A DNA stretch of 64,000 nucleotides from Boesenbergia rotunda (GCA_024364735.1 JAGFNQ010002312.1:355566-419565); one strand, 5' to 3'. Positions 23,028-36,053 are shown, counted from the first letter of the stretch. Translations and numbers: made by a program. The notes: a model not told the origin generated them from the letters alone.

Positions 23028-23636
23028 ATCTCCCCCTTTTTAATGTGCATCAACCCAGGTTCAGTTAGGGTTAAACCAAATAAGTAAAAAATAGTAAAAT
23101 TAAATAAATAGGTTGAGCATGAAAAAGATGTTTCAATGCAAATCTACAATCTCCCCCTGTACACTAGCCTACTCTCCCCCTTTGATCACAGCAAAAAACT
23201 GGGGTCTAATAAATCGGGGATGAAAAAGTTAGCATATTAAAAAAAATTGAAGTGTTTAACTAAAGCTTAAAAGATTAAAAAAAAATTAGTTTTCAAAAAT
23301 AGCATTTTCAAGAATTAAAGAAAATATAATTTCATTAATTTTTTTTTAAATTCTAAATGGACTTTAAAAATTCAAAAATAATTTTGACAAAGTCAACATT
23401 TGATTTATAGATAAAAAAATGGATCTAATCAAAACTTCGAATTTTTAAAATTTAAAAATATGGTTTCATCTAAAAATCATAAAAATTCGAAGAGTGTTCG
23501 AAAAATTTCAAAAATTTTCAAGTGTATAGCCCACTTTCCTTATGTAACAAAAAATTGTACTGAATTAAAAAATGACACAATAAAAATTGTTAGTCAATAT
23601 CTGCAACAAAAATTAATTTAAAACAGATTTAGGAAT
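23028..23636 (-). other. TE5 3' noncoding region
   Basis: Polypurine tract at 23028-23042 and a second purine tract near 23172-23190, then AT-rich DNA matching TE4. No gene is seen. Confidence 0.6.
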
Positions 23637-25019
23637 TCAAAATAGGTTACTATCAACCGGGTTAATTAAAAATTTAGGGGGCACATAATTTCTTGATATT
23701 TTCCTAAGTTGGCCCTTGTGATTCTTAAGATACCAGTTCAGCCCCTCAGGATAATGATTCTTTTTCTGTCGCAGGCATGTAATATCAAATTCCAATTTCT
23801 TAACAAAATTTTCTAGATTTTCATTTTTATTTTTTAAGTTATCGAACATACTTAATGAGCATGATGTAGTTAACTCCTTTTTCAACCTCAATATCTTTCT
23901 CCTCATTTTGCATAAACTATTCAAAACATATTTTAAAATAGAAAAAAGTTTGTCGGGAGGTAATTTACATACCTCACTTACCATGTCGTCGTATTTGCTG
24001 CTTAGTGGTTCCTCGTCGCTACTGCTTTCGTCAGACAACTCTTCCCCTTCATTGATACTCATCTCCGATGAGCTCTCTTCGTCATCCTCCTCTTGATGAC
24101 TCGCCATCAGGGCAAGTCCAGCATACTCCTCGATTTCTGACTCGTCAGAAGACGTGTCATCCCATGTCGCTTTCAGCGCTTTCTTTTTCTTCAGTTGATT
24201 TTCCTTCTTCTTGTTCTTTAATTTGGGACAGTTGTCTTTAATGTGACCCTCTTCGTCACAATTGTAGTACTTTACCATTCGTCTCTTCGGAGATTTCTTC
24301 TTTCCCTGAAACTTTAAAAATTGATTAGATTTATCAAACTTTTTAAATTTCCTTACCAAGTATCCTTTTTCTTCTTCTTCTTCATCATCCGAGGATACCA
24401 ATCCTGGTACTGTTGTTTTCGCGTTCAGGGCTACACCATTCGTCTTTCGATTTCCTGCAATTCTCGATTCGTGAAGTTCAAATGTTGAAAATAAATTCTC
24501 GAGCGAAGTTGTCTCGAGATCTTTAGCAATAAAAAAAGAATCAACAAAAGACGTCCAATCGGAATTTCTCGGAAATGAATTAAGCGTGTACCTCAGTGAA
24601 TCTCGGTTACTTAGTTCTTCCCCGAGATTCGTCAGTTCCGTTAACAAACCTTTTATTTTTGAGTGCAAATGTGCTACAATTTGACCTTCTTCCATGCGGA
24701 GGTTGGTCAGCTGGTTCCAGAGAATGTCCCTTTTGGCGAGCTTGTAACGACCCGGAAAATTTTCTCAATATTTTCTTTAAAAATATTGACCATGCTTAGA
24801 TGGATTCTCGAGGAACGTAGGGACACTAGTGTAAATCTTAGTATGATGCTCCATGATTTTCGATATAGAATAAGAAGCTAGGTGCTAATAGGTCTTACAT
24901 GGGCTTTTCTAGTACCATGGTTATTAGTGGATTCTAAGTAGAATTTAATATAAATAAAAATGGGTTTTAATTAGTAATATTATCATGATTATGAGTTGGC
25001 CTTAGGGGAATTTTCAAAA

Positions 25020-25060
25020 ATAATAAAATAATAATAATAATAATAAATAAATAAATAAAG
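25020..25060 (+). repeat. (AAT)n/(AAAT)n microsatellite
   Basis: Run of AAT then AAAT repeats in the solo LTR. Confidence 0.85.
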
Positions 25061-25064
25061 TGCA

Positions 25065-25136
25065 TGCACCAAGGATTGAACCTTGGACCTAGTATACCAT
25101 CATGCATGTACTAACCAATTCACCTAGCAAGGGAGT
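25065..25136 (-). other. tRNA-like A/B-box segment in the solo LTR
   Basis: Minus strand: TAGGTGAATTGGTTAGTA (A-box-like) and CCAAGGTTCAATCCTTGG (B box GGTTCAATCC). Antisense to the LTR, about 90 bp upstream of the TATA box. No acceptor-stem pairing, so not a working tRNA. Confidence 0.65.
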
Positions 25137-27147
25137 GCTAGTGGAAAAGAAAAGGGATTTTAGTTGAGGCTATAGGAAGTGAAGAGTCATAGCATCATGT
25201 CTCTTCACTTGCCTCCTTCATCTAGTATATAAGAGGGAGCAATGGAAGAGACAACTTAGCACTTAAGCATTTGTCTCTTCCTCCACCAAAACTCCTTCTT
25301 CCCTTCTTCTTTCTTCTTCTAGCCGAAACCCACAAGGGTTTCTTTTCCTTGGAAAAGCTTCACCAAGGACTCCATCTTGAAGATCTAAGGCTTTCTACAA
25401 GGCTACAAGGGCTAAGGAGAAGTTTAGGCTCACGAAGGTTTCTCTTTTATTTCTATTCAAGGATTATATCCAAGATAAGGAAAGGTAAGACCCCCTCACC
25501 TGTGGTATGATAGCTTCCAAGTTGTTTGTCATGATCTAAGTTCTTGTTGGCATACATACTATGTTGAGAAATCCATAGTTAGGGCTTATGAAGGTTTCGG
25601 CCAAGCAAGTTTTTGAGGCTAAAATCATATTGAAAACCCCTATTATGTTTCCTAATGTTTACTCAAGATAAGTTAAGCATAAAAGTATGATTTTGGAAAT
25701 TTTGTAGCACCCTAAAACCCCCCTTAGGGTTTCGGCCACATCAAGGTACCATGGCTAGGTGTAAACTCCAACCCTTCAAGCATGATTGGTATGTTTCCTA
25801 TTATATCTTATGGGTAATAATGGTGATTTATATGAATTTTTCCTATGGGCTTATTACCCTTCTAGGGTTTTGGCCAATACATGGTTTAGGCCTAGGACTT
25901 AGGGTTAAATCCAATCAAGGGTTCAAAGGGTTTTCTATGGCATAATATGTAGTGTATTGGATGTTAATCATGACCTATGTGAATTTTTCCATGGACCCAT
26001 GGTCCTTTAGGGTTTCGGCCAAGTCCCTAATCTAGGGCTTGGATTGGGTTAAGGTCTCAAGGATGCGTGTTTATAGGTTACTATGATGTAAGTGAATGTT
26101 AAGCATGATGTAAGGGTCTTTATGTTACCAAACCCTAGCTTTGTGTGTTATGCAATATGACTTTGTATGTTAGGTTCTATGTTATGTTTTACTCATGAAT
26201 ATTTAGGTCATATACCATGAACATGTGTAATTGATGTAGGGGTATGTTATGTTAAATAGAATAATGCCTGTAGGAGGTGAAATGCCCATAATAGACATGT
26301 GTGTATGAAGGTCTATGCATGTTTTATGATGAATGCCATGAACCTTAGTAGTATGCATCATGTTTATATGTAGCTTACCCATGCATGCTCTATGATGGAT
26401 ACTAGGATTATGTATGCTAGATGAAATGTACCATGTATGAAATGCATGTTTATCTTATGTATCATGATCATGCAAGCTTTATGAACCAAGATAATGTTTA
26501 TGCCTGGAGGCATGATTATGTATGTATGTCATATTTTTATGAATAAAAGAAGATGGATAAAGATGATGTTTATGCCTTAATTACGAATGATAAGTATGAA
26601 TGATGAAGGCATAATGATGTTATAAAATAAGTATGAATGATGAAAGGCCAAGCATGTTTATGTCATGCTTCATGTAACAAGATTATGTTATATTCTAAGA
26701 TATGTCAAGTATGAATGATGAAGCATGCATAGTTATTTTACTTTATGAATGAGCTTGTACCGGACCGAAGTAAGGGTCCAAGGGATGGGCACCTTAAGAA
26801 CGCCTCGGTTCTGGACTACCGTAGTTGTCCACGGTTCTGGGACTACCGTAGCTGTCCAACAGGAACGCCTCGGTTTTTGGAACTACCGTAGCTGTTCCTA
26901 CCCTAGTAGGTCGAGGCTAGCTACCTCGTATTTACTTAGGGATGCACGCTTATGATGTATGTATGTGATACAAGCCGGGGACCCCAATGATGTTATGATT
27001 ATGTTTAAGTATTTAAAAGTATGATTTTAAATTAAGCATCCTTATATATATGCATTTGACTCATGCATCCATTCATGTTATGCATTATGCTATGGTAAGT
27101 ATGTTTTATGCTTATGCTTATGTTAAGACTGTGCTTATGCCCATACT

Positions 27148-27363
27148 AAGAATTATGCCATGATAAGTATGTTTCATGCTCATGTATATTAAGAATTATG
27201 TCATGATAAGTAAGTTTAATGCTCATATATATTAAGGATTATGCCATGATAAGTATGTTTCATGCTCATGTATATTAAGAATTATGCCACGATAAGTAAG
27301 TTTCATGCTCATGTATATTAAGGATTATGTCATGATAAGTATGTTTCATGCTCATGTATGTTA
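27148..27363 (+). repeat. 43-bp minisatellite in the solo LTR
   Basis: Five copies of a 43-bp unit containing ATAAGTATGTTTCATGCTCA, starting near 27148, 27191, 27234, 27277 and 27320. Confidence 0.85.
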
Positions 27364-28367
27364 AGAATTATGTCATGCTAAGTATGTTGTAGGTTTATGT
27401 TTATGTTAAGAATCATGCTATGTTGGTTGTTCATATGCTTATGACTTACGCCAAGACTATGCTTGTGTTTTATGTTTAGAATTATGTTATGTCAAATGCT
27501 TGATATGTTTATGTTTAAGTGACGTATGGTTTTAGTGAGTAGGAAAAGGTCTTACTAAGCCTATGTGCTTATAGTCTTATTTTCCTCGTACCGCAGATCA
27601 AGCAAGAGGTTACTAAGGGAAACAGCAGGAGTGGCAAGAGTATGTGTGTGTGTGGCGGTGACATGCCAAAGGATTCTTTTATTTACACATATCGCATGTC
27701 TTAGGTTTTGAAATGCCTCCTTAGATTCTATGCTATGTATATAATGGTTATGCCTAATGAATGACTTAAGACTCATGATGTGTATGGATAAGTTACTTGC
27801 TACTTATGATGATTATGAATAAGCTATGGAATGGTTATATCATGATGCCATGCATGTCGTTAATATGCTAAGTCCAATGACACTAGGTTCATGAATGACA
27901 AATTTAGGCATGTATAGATGATTCATGTATTAGTTGCATGGTTAAAAGCATGTGTAGAAGAAAAAAATTATTCCGCTGCATTAAGATGTTTTATATGTAC
28001 ATGTATGTTTAGCATAACGCCGCTTTCTCGCCACACCATAAGGTGTGGGAAAAAGGCGGGCGTTACAGAGCTTGGCTTCGGAAGTCCCTTCGTGTAACTG
28101 TAGGAATTTTTCCCAGAGTTCTTTCGCGGATGCATATGTGCCGATTCGGTTGACTTCTTGTGCTGGGAATACAGAAAGAAGATGGTAAACTGCTATTCCA
28201 TTTGCCACAAAATCAGCTTGTTCCTTCTTGCTCCATTTGGATAAATCCTTTTCTCCGGGAGCTGCAAAACCAGATTGCATTATTATAAACAATTTGAATT
28301 CTGTAGTGAAGAATACCTCCATATAATGGTGCTGCAGTTGGCGGTTAGTCCTTCTGCGGTGAACTAG

Positions 28368-28379
28368 GCTCTCATACCA
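28368..28379 (-). other. TE5 primer binding site (one mismatch)
   Basis: Plus strand GCTCTCATACCA, one base different from the consensus GCTCTGATACCA. Confidence 0.8.
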
Positions 28380-28381
28380 CT

Positions 28382-29205
28382 TGTTGGATCGGGTTGGACT
28401 GGCTAGAGGGGGGTGAATAGACGGTAAAAGAAATATGAAAGTGGAGGCACTCGTCTTTGAAAAACACATGGTCGCAACTGAGAACGTTGCTTCCAAGGTA
28501 GTGGACGCTCAATAAAAATCTCCTTGTGGCGGAGAAGCCTTACAAAAATAGCACGCTAGACTTTTAGAGAGTTTACAAGAATGAATTAATTGAATTATTG
28601 AAAAGGTTGAAACTCTAAGCCTATTTATAGCCTAAGAGAATAAATCTGGATTGTTGATTGTTGAGGAATTTTCTCTTGGCCGTTAATCCATGGATGGTAT
28701 ATCTTGGATGAGATTAATCTGCATCCATTGGATCTGATTAAAGGATAAGGGTTTATCCTTTATGAGATAAAGGAATTTTTATCTTCTGCTCGAGATTGCT
28801 ATTGTAATCTCCATGTAATAATATCGGCAAGAACAAACTGTCTCCGACCTTTATCCCAACTGGTAAGCTTGGCCGCCTCTGCTCTCGAGGACTTGGGTTC
28901 AATTCCTCTTAGCAACAATTTAATCTTTCTTTTTCGGGCGACTAGCCTTTTGGTTCTTCGTCTTCTGGGTGATTTCCGGCCAACCGGAGATAGGCTCACC
29001 TGATCCCGACTCCGGCCTTTCGCCCCTCGAGCGTCCTTCCTCCCGGCTTCTCGTCCTTTGGACACCGCGCGAGTCCTTCTCGCTCCACCGACGTACTCTT
29101 CCGCAGCTTCCGAGTCCCTCGGATTGTACCGAGCCCGTCGGCTCACTTTCCCGCACAATCCTTCTCATCCGCTATGTCTTACGCTCGACTTCCTCCATAC
29201 CTAAG
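28382..29205 (-). repeat. TE5 5' LTR, first part
   Basis: Starts TGTTGGATCGGGTTGG. Interrupted at CTAAG (29201-29205) by TE7; the last 86 bp are at 36054-36139. A tRNA-like segment lies at 28844-28916 with an intact B box (GGGTTCAATTCC). Confidence 0.88.
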
Positions 29206-30550
29206 TGTTGGTGCAGGAAGCACCAGATCGAACCTTGTTTTGATATTGGCAAATGATTCAAAGTTAAGGGTTATTTGTTGTCTAACAATGCTGCTTGAGA
29301 GTGCAGGAAACCAAGTCCTAGCGAAGGGATGCTAGGCACCTGACGATGGGCTGTCAGGAACTCATGACCTGGCGAAGGGCTGCTGGGCAAAAACCAAGTC
29401 CTAGCGAAGGGATGCTAGGCACCTGACGATGGGCTGTCAGGAACTCAAGACCTGGCGTAGGGCTGCTGGGCAAAAACCAAGTCCTGGCGAAGGGCTGCTG
29501 GGCGAAACTCAAGACCTGGCGAAGGGCTGCTGGGCAAAAGTCCAACTGGAGGATCCGGTTGGCACCAGGTAAATTCTCCCGAGAGGAGTAGGTGAGGACG
29601 CGTTCCCCTTGAGGGAACATTAGGCGTCGGTTCAACCTAGGGCTCCATTTTGGAGACCCAAAGTCAGAACCAAGACAGCCAAGGCTGTGTAAAATTAACT
29701 TATTAATTGCTGTTTTGGACTAACCCTGGATGCAGGACCGAAGGACTGTGTTTCTGTAGCTCAGAGAGCCTCAAAGGAGTGAGGCAGTAGATGAGCAGGG
29801 CGCCCCGGATGTTTCGGGCGCCCCAGAGTCAACCCAAAGTCAGCAGAGCAAGTAAACGCTCCGACAGCAGCACATTTGGGGGCGCCCCGGATGTTTTGGG
29901 CGCCCCGCGCGCATCGGGCGCCCCGCGTGTCGCGGGCGCCCCCGGTGCCACGCCGACTATCAGCTGCCCTCGCGAAGCCAAAGGATGAGGCTTTGACCGG
30001 TCAACCCGGGCGCCCCGCGCGCTCGGGGCGCCCCGGTCAAAGCTGATCCCGAAGATGAAGAGATCAGTCTTGACCGAAGCGATCACCGGATCGGAAGCCA
30101 TGTGGGGGGCGCCCCCGTCGACCAGGGCGCCCCCAGGCCCTATATAAAGGGCCCTCGACCTCCTTCTTGAAGCATCAATAACTGCGACTTTCATACGCTC
30201 TTCTGCTTCCACGAGACGCTCCAGAAATCTTCCAACTCGAGCTCTGACGATGTCCTGCTGCATCAATACTCCGATCTACACCGGACGTCGGTAACGAAAT
30301 ATTCATTTAAGTTTACGAAGCTAATTCTGTAATACTTGTGATTGTAAACTTTCTCGAACGTATAGAATTGCCCGCAGAAAACGGTCAACGACCGTGGGCC
30401 TTGGAGTAGGAGTCGACACAGGCTCCGAACCAAGTAAAACGACCGTGTTAGCATTGTTGTTGTGTCTTATTTCCGCTGCGCACTAACTCTTTTTAAATCC
30501 GAACGAATTGCGACATTCACCCCCCCTCTCTCGCAACTCTCGATCCAACA
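29206..30550 (+). repeat. TE7 5' LTR
   Basis: Starts TGTTGGTGCAGGAAGC, ends CGATCCAACA. An 83-bp unit (GTCCTAGCGAAGGGATGC...) occupies about 29309-29475 in two copies. A GGGCGCCC palindrome array (29796-30135) runs up to the TATA box TATATAAA at 30141-30148. Confidence 0.92.
29796..30148 (+). promoter_or_regulatory. TE7 LTR promoter: GGGCGCCC palindrome array plus TATA box
   Basis: About ten GGCGCC cores, mostly paired as GGGCGCCC, about 10-15 bases, GGGCGCCC, lie at 29796-29825, 29878-29945, 30007-30036 and 30104-30135. TATATAAA starts 6 bases after the last. The same layout occurs in TE-D and, with a different palindrome, in TE-E. Promoter role is inferred from the TATA position. Confidence 0.75.
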
Positions 30551-30552
30551 AG

Positions 30553-30564
30553 TGGTATCAGAGC
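30553..30564 (+). other. TE7 primer binding site
   Basis: TGGTATCAGAGC, two bases after the LTR. Confidence 0.92.
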
Positions 30565-31019
30565 GGGGTAGTTCAAACTTGGTGCAACCACCAGTTTGAA
30601 AGTTTTTTTCGGATTTACGAATTTTTTTTAATTTTATTCCTTTTCTTTTTGTTAATCAACGCAACTCAATCTCGTTCGCTTTTTGAATTGTCATCTTTTC
30701 ACCATAAGTCTGAATTAATAAAACGAACAATTCTTAAAAATTTGTCATAAATTTTTTTATTATTATTTTAGTGTTATTTCTCGAAATTCGTGCCACTTTA
30801 ATTTGAGCAATCTTTTAACTCTTATTTTTCATCATTAATCAGAATATTCATTTCCCAAAAATTTTGTCTCAATTTTTTTTTTATTATTTTATTATTATTC
30901 TGCCTCGAAATTAGTGCAATTTTTTGGGCAAATTTTTTTTTCTTCTTCTCCCGCACTACTAATCCAAGACTAAGTCTTGGTACATTTCGGTTAATTCTGT
31001 TGTGTGCAAGGGTTTTTAA
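30565..31019 (+). other. TE7 leader
   Basis: T-rich, noncoding, no feature seen. Confidence 0.5.
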
Positions 31020-32204
31020 ATGGCCAATCAAGAATGGAACAGCATTCGTCCACCTCTCTTCTCCGGTGAAAACTTCAATTCTTGGAGAAGTCAAATGGAG
31101 TTCCATCTAAAGACCCATATGGACATATGGACGATCATTCAAACAGGGTTCCACCCCCCTACAGAAGATGGACGATCAATTGCATGAGACAAACTGGATG
31201 AACCAACCCTCAACCAAATTGAGACTGATGCAAGAGCAACTGCAATTCTTCAATGCGGTCTAACCAACGAACAACTCAAGCTACTCGGTTCATTTGGATG
31301 TGCTAGAGAAATTTGGGAGAAATTGATCAATCTTCATCAGGAAATCTCAGATGAAGAAGAAGATCAGGTAAGTTATCTCGCACTCTCGGTCCAAGCACAG
31401 ACAGCCGAGTCAGAGTCTGAACCTGAACCTAGAGTCGAAATCGAACCAGCAGAATCAGACGACGAACTGACTGACATGGTAACCAATTTCAAATTCTTTT
31501 CTAAATTAGAATTAAATAATCAAGATGATACTGCAATGGTCGAGGAAGGTATAACTTTTGCAGGGAAAACTCCAAGAGAACCACCAAAGAAGGAGCTTCA
31601 ACCGGTACCCAAGTCCGACTCAGACACGGAATCAGAAGATGAATTTAGATCCGAGACAACAACAATTAAGGGGGAGATTCCTAATAAGGAATCAAAAGGT
31701 AAAATTACAAATTTGAATTTTAAAAATCATATAATTTGTTACATATGCAGGGAGAGAGGGCACTACCAAACTAAGTGTCCTACTCGAAAGATTCAAACGA
31801 TACCACCGACGGTGACAAAGGAACGAGCTCCAAAAGCACGAAAGAACAAGAGTCGCATCCAATGCTTCAAGTGTCAGGAGTTTGGGCATTACAAAGATGA
31901 ATGCACAGATAAAAGCTACAAAGATCCAGGGCAACCAACCAAGATGGGTAACTGTAATTTATATACAAATCCACTCTTTACCTTGAACACTGATAGTTTA
32001 ATTAATCTCCCATGGTCAAATTTAGATATGGATGCATGCTTAGATAACTTAATGAAATCATGTATATTAGCAAAGTCAAAATTCAAAATGTTAAGACAAG
32101 AAAATGAGACTTTGAAAATTAAAATTGATATACCAGAAAAACTGATTAATAATTTTGCAAACTTAGAAAATCCAGAAATTTCTCCTCACAATGACATTAT
32201 CTGA
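31020..32204 (+). pseudogene. TE7 gag (Sirevirus-like), one premature stop
   Basis: ATG at 31020 (MANQEWNSIRPPLFSGENF) opens a 394-codon frame ending at 32204, broken by one TGA at 31185-31187. The N-terminal region resembles copia-type Gag (RPPLFSGENFNSWRSQMEFH, cf. TE-D). After an acidic linker there are two CCHC knuckles: CYICRERGHYQTKC and CFKCQEFGHYKDEC, where TE-D has one. The middle of the Gag core is shortened relative to TE-D. The C-terminus is Leu/Lys-rich. No pol follows. If the stop is real the element cannot supply its own Gag. Confidence 0.85.
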
Positions 32205-34772
32205 AGTTTTGTTTTGGCTATTCATAGGACTAGATAGCTTAAGGACTTAACCAATTACTTGAAATTTGAAAACATAGTATTGGGAGGAGGTGAGATGATA
32301 GTACGTTGGGGAAACCAACTCTAATAAGATCAAGTCTACTTGGTCTCTTTAGACTGGTGAAACCAGCCGAAGCTACCGATCCAAGACCCAAGCTAGTTAG
32401 ACCAGAAAATGACCTAATTTAATTTGAAAATGAAATTTCATTAAAAGGCTTTGTCAAGGAAAGGGTGGATGATCCCATAAGGCTACGGCCAAAGAAGGCC
32501 TAGTGCCTCACCAAGACCTGGAAGCCAATTTCTGAAATTCAAATTCAAATTATCTTATGTCAAATTCGAATCTAACACAAATTTCAAATAATTATAGATT
32601 CAAACCTGTTTTCAAAAATTCTTTTTCAAAATCACTCTTTTTCAAATTCAAATCTGTCTTCGAAGTCAATTATACTTTTTCAAAAATAAACATTTTTTTT
32701 ATTCTTTTTCAAAGTTAAACATTTTTTTTAAAATTTATTTTTACCTTCAAACCTGTCTCACAAGACCTTTTAAGGCTAACTGTTTGAAAACTCTAGATTG
32801 GGTGAGACAGGAAAATTAAGTTCAAATTAAAAATTCTTTTATGTTGTGTTTTCATTCAGAGAATAATTTCAACATAGTCAAACCATGATTAACATGGTTA
32901 AACCTTAGTCAACTGAGTCAAACATGGTCAAACCTAGTTAATGCTAAAGACCCTTCAAGCACTTAGATAAAGTTAAGACAAGTCGAATACAAGGGGAGTT
33001 CTTTTTAGATTTAGTCTCAAAACCTGATTTAGTATCATTTCAGAATAAGGCCTTCAAAAATTACTCAAAATTCTTGGTATATTACTATCTCTTTGAAAAA
33101 TTATTATCATTTCAAAATATTTCTTTTCAAAAACTGTGTTATTATTATTACTTCAAATTGAGGTATCAAAAATTTATCTCCTTGAAAGTTTCATACTCAG
33201 AAGATTATTCAAAATTATTCTTTTGTTTTTAATAAACCCTAAAGACACAGAGGAAGGTCCACTTCATGATCTACTAGGACTCCTAGGATGTGTCAAATTT
33301 AGGGGGAGTTTGATTCAAAAGAAGAATTTCTGAAATTTTTTTTGGTAATTATTTGTTTTGAAGTTATTAGATAATTCTTATAATTTAAATCAAACCCTAA
33401 AACTCAGAGGAAGATCGCTTGTAGTCAACAAGCTTCCTAGGACTGGGTCAAGTTTAGGGGGAGATGAAATTAAAAGAATTATTGAACATTTTCAAAAATT
33501 ATATGTTTTCATGCACTGCAAGTTCAAAATCCTTTTGAAAACTTAAATAATTTTTCTGTCAAAATACTATTATTTTACAAAATTCTTGTGGCTTATGAAA
33601 TTAATTTTATAATATTTACTTGGTTGGAGAAAATTTTCCAGGACACTTAGGAAAATGTCCTTGTAGTCAATAAGGTTTCCTAGGATTGTGTCAGACTGGA
33701 AAAGAAACCTAGTCAAGTAAAATATTTTGTGTTCAAAATGCATAATTCTTTTCAAAAATTACTTATACTTTTCAAAGTCTAAGTCTTTTCAAAATTACTT
33801 ATATCTTTCAAAGTCTAAATACTTTTTTTTAAAGTACTTATGTGTTTCAAATCTTAATTTATTTCAAAAGTACATAGATTTTTCAAAAATGCATAATATT
33901 TATTTCAAAAGTACTTTTGAAGATTCAAAAGCACTTATATCTTCAAAAATACATAATATCTGTCAAAAAGTACTGCTATAATGTTTTCAAAAGTATAAAT
34001 ATTTTTCAAGGCAATATTATTCTAAGTGCGTGAATTTTCTAAAAGATTGGCCTACAAATATAAAATATCTTTTCAATACTTTTCCAAATAAAGTTTTGTT
34101 GGTGCAATTTAAAACTGTTTGCTATACTTTCAAGAATTATCCTAAGTATTTTTATGCTTTCAAAACCCATAGGCTCTGATACACAAACGCTCTCCTTAAT
34201 ACTTCTCTCAAAATATTTTTATATTAGACTTAAAAATGGTCTAAAACATAAGGAGAAGAGTTTTACATTAAGGGGGAGAGAAAGGGAATTTTATTTTTAA
34301 GCTATTTCAAAATTTTAAGCATTTCTAAGTGGTTCAAAGTTATTTTTAGTGCATGTTTTTCTAAATAAAATTTTCCTTAGTAATCAAAATTTGTCTGGAA
34401 AAAAAGGGGGTTTTTAACAAAGTTTAAGCTGGCTTTTTCAAAAGTGTGTCTATGGATACAAATACTCTTGCTCTTTTTGAAAAATACTTTGTCAAAAACT
34501 TATTTTTTGTAGAACTCAAAACTCCCCATTAGAAACCTTGCTAACCCATGTATGCTTTTGATATATGTCAAAGGGGGAGGAAAGGTCAAAGTTAAGTATT
34601 TTAACTATTTTATAACACAAGTATTCAAGTATTCAGGGTTTTAGGGGGAGTATGAAAAATAAAGAATTTTTTTTCAACTCTACAGTTATGCTTCAGTTAT
34701 GCTTCACTGTTTACCTTATACTCTTAACTGTTGTAATTTTTTTCCTTAACTTTGAATTGTGTTGCCATAATC
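32205..34772 (+). other. TE7 3' noncoding region
   Basis: 2.6 kb with no gene. It has a GTCAAACCTAG/TTAACATGG-rich cluster (32870-32945), many TTCAAAA-type repeats (33060-34080), and a secondary purine tract GTCAAAGGGGGAGG near 34567-34580, ahead of the terminal tract. TE-D holds its second gene at the corresponding place; TE7 shows no trace of it. Confidence 0.65.
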
Positions 34773-34786
34773 AAAAAGGGGGAGAT
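34773..34786 (+). other. TE7 polypurine tract
   Basis: AAAAAGGGGGAGAT immediately before the 3' LTR. Confidence 0.88.
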
Positions 34787-36048
34787 TGTTGGTGCAGGAA
34801 GCACCAGATCGAACCTTGTTTTGATATTGGCAAAGGATTCAAAGTTAAGGGTTATTTGTTGTCTAACAATGCTGCTTGAGAGTGCAGGAAACCAAGTCCT
34901 AGCGAAGGGATGCTAGGCACCTGACGATGGGCTGTCAGGAACTCAAGACCTGGCGAAGGGCTGCTGGGCAAAAACCAAGTCCTGGCGAAGGGCTGCTGGG
35001 CGAAACTCAAGACCTGGCGAAGGGCTGCTGGGCAAAAGTCCAACTGGAGGATCCGGTTGGCACCAGGTAAATTCTCCCGAGAGGAGTAGGTGAGGACGCG
35101 TTCCCCTTGAGGGAACATTAGGCGTCGGTTCGACCTAGTGCTCCATTTTGGAGACCCAAAGTCAGAACCAAGACAGCCAAGGCTGTGTAAAATTAACTTA
35201 TTAATTGTTGTTTTGGACTAACCCTGGATGCAGGACCGAAGGACTGTGTTTCTGCAGCTCAGAGAGCCTCAAAGGAGTGTGGCAGTAGCTGAGCAGGGCG
35301 CCCCGGATGTTTCGGGCGCCCTAGAGTCAACCCAAAGTCAGCAGAGCAAGTAAACGCCCCGACAGCAGCACATTTGGGAGCGCCCCGGATGTTTCGGGTG
35401 CCCCGCGAGCATCGGGCGCCCCGCGTGTCGCGGGCGCCCCCAGTGCCACGCCGACTATCAGCTGCCCTCGCGAAGCCAAAGGATGAGGCTTTGACCGGTC
35501 AACCCGGGCGCCCCGCGGGCTCGGGGCACCCCTGTCAAAGCTGATCCCGAAGATGAAGAGATCAGCCTTGACCGAAGCGATCACCGGATCGGAAGCCACG
35601 TGGGGGGCGCCCCTGTCGACTAGGGCGCCCCCAGGCCCTATATAAAGGGCCCTCGACCTCCTTCTTGAAGCATCAATAACTGCGACTTTCATACGCTCTT
35701 CTGCTTCCACGAGACGCTCCAAAAATCTTCCAACTTGAGCTCTGACGACGTCCTGCTGCATCAATACTCCGATCTACACCGGACGTCGGTAACGAAATAT
35801 TCATTTAAGTTTACGAAGCTAATTCTGTAATACTTGTGATTGTAAACTTTCTCGAACGTATAGAATTGCCCGCAGAAAACGGTCAACGACCGTGGGCCTT
35901 GGAGTAGGAGTCGACACAGGCTCCGAACCAAGTAAAACGACCGTGTTAGCATTGTTGTTGTGTCTTATTTCCGCTGCGCACTAACTCTTTTTAAATCCGA
36001 ACGAATTGCGACATTCACCCCCCCTCTCTCGCAACTCTCGATCCAACA
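34787..36048 (+). repeat. TE7 3' LTR
   Basis: 1262 bp with one copy of the 83-bp unit. TATATAAA is at 35639-35646, after the palindrome array 35296-35632. Confidence 0.92.
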
Positions 36049-36053
36049 CTAAG

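Larger units (their letters stand above)
24743..28067 (+). repeat. Solo LTR of a Ty3/gypsy family
   Basis: 3325 bp, TGTAACGACC...GGCGTTACA, flanked by perfect GAGCT duplications (24738-24742 and 28068-28072) inside TE5 gag. No internal gypsy sequence, so it formed by recombination between the two LTRs of a once full element. A TATA box TATATAAG is at 25227-25234. The same family appears at 51422-51778 and 61770-64000. Contains the repeats GGGTTTCGGCCA in several places. Confidence 0.92.
23637..28330 (-). pseudogene. TE5 gag, split by a solo LTR and lacking its start
   Basis: Two blocks: 28330-28068 (N-terminal Gag) and 24742-23637 (rest, with CCHC-type YYNCDEEGHIKDNC and the same acidic and coiled-coil regions as TE4). 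The first Cys of the knuckle is Tyr. Relative to TE4 about 66 bp including the start codon is missing near 28325, so gag was already defective before the solo LTR insertion or decayed later. The C-terminal block is otherwise open for 352 codons. Confidence 0.85.
29206..36048 (+). mobile_element. TE7: Sirevirus-like gag-only element
   Basis: 6843 bp, flanked by perfect CTAAG duplications (29201-29205 and 36049-36053). LTRs are 29206-30550 (1345 bp) and 34787-36048 (1262 bp); the difference is an extra 83-bp repeat copy in the 5' LTR. The internal region has a gag with one stop and a long noncoding 3' part, but no pol. LTRs are otherwise very similar, so the insertion looks fairly recent. Confidence 0.93.
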
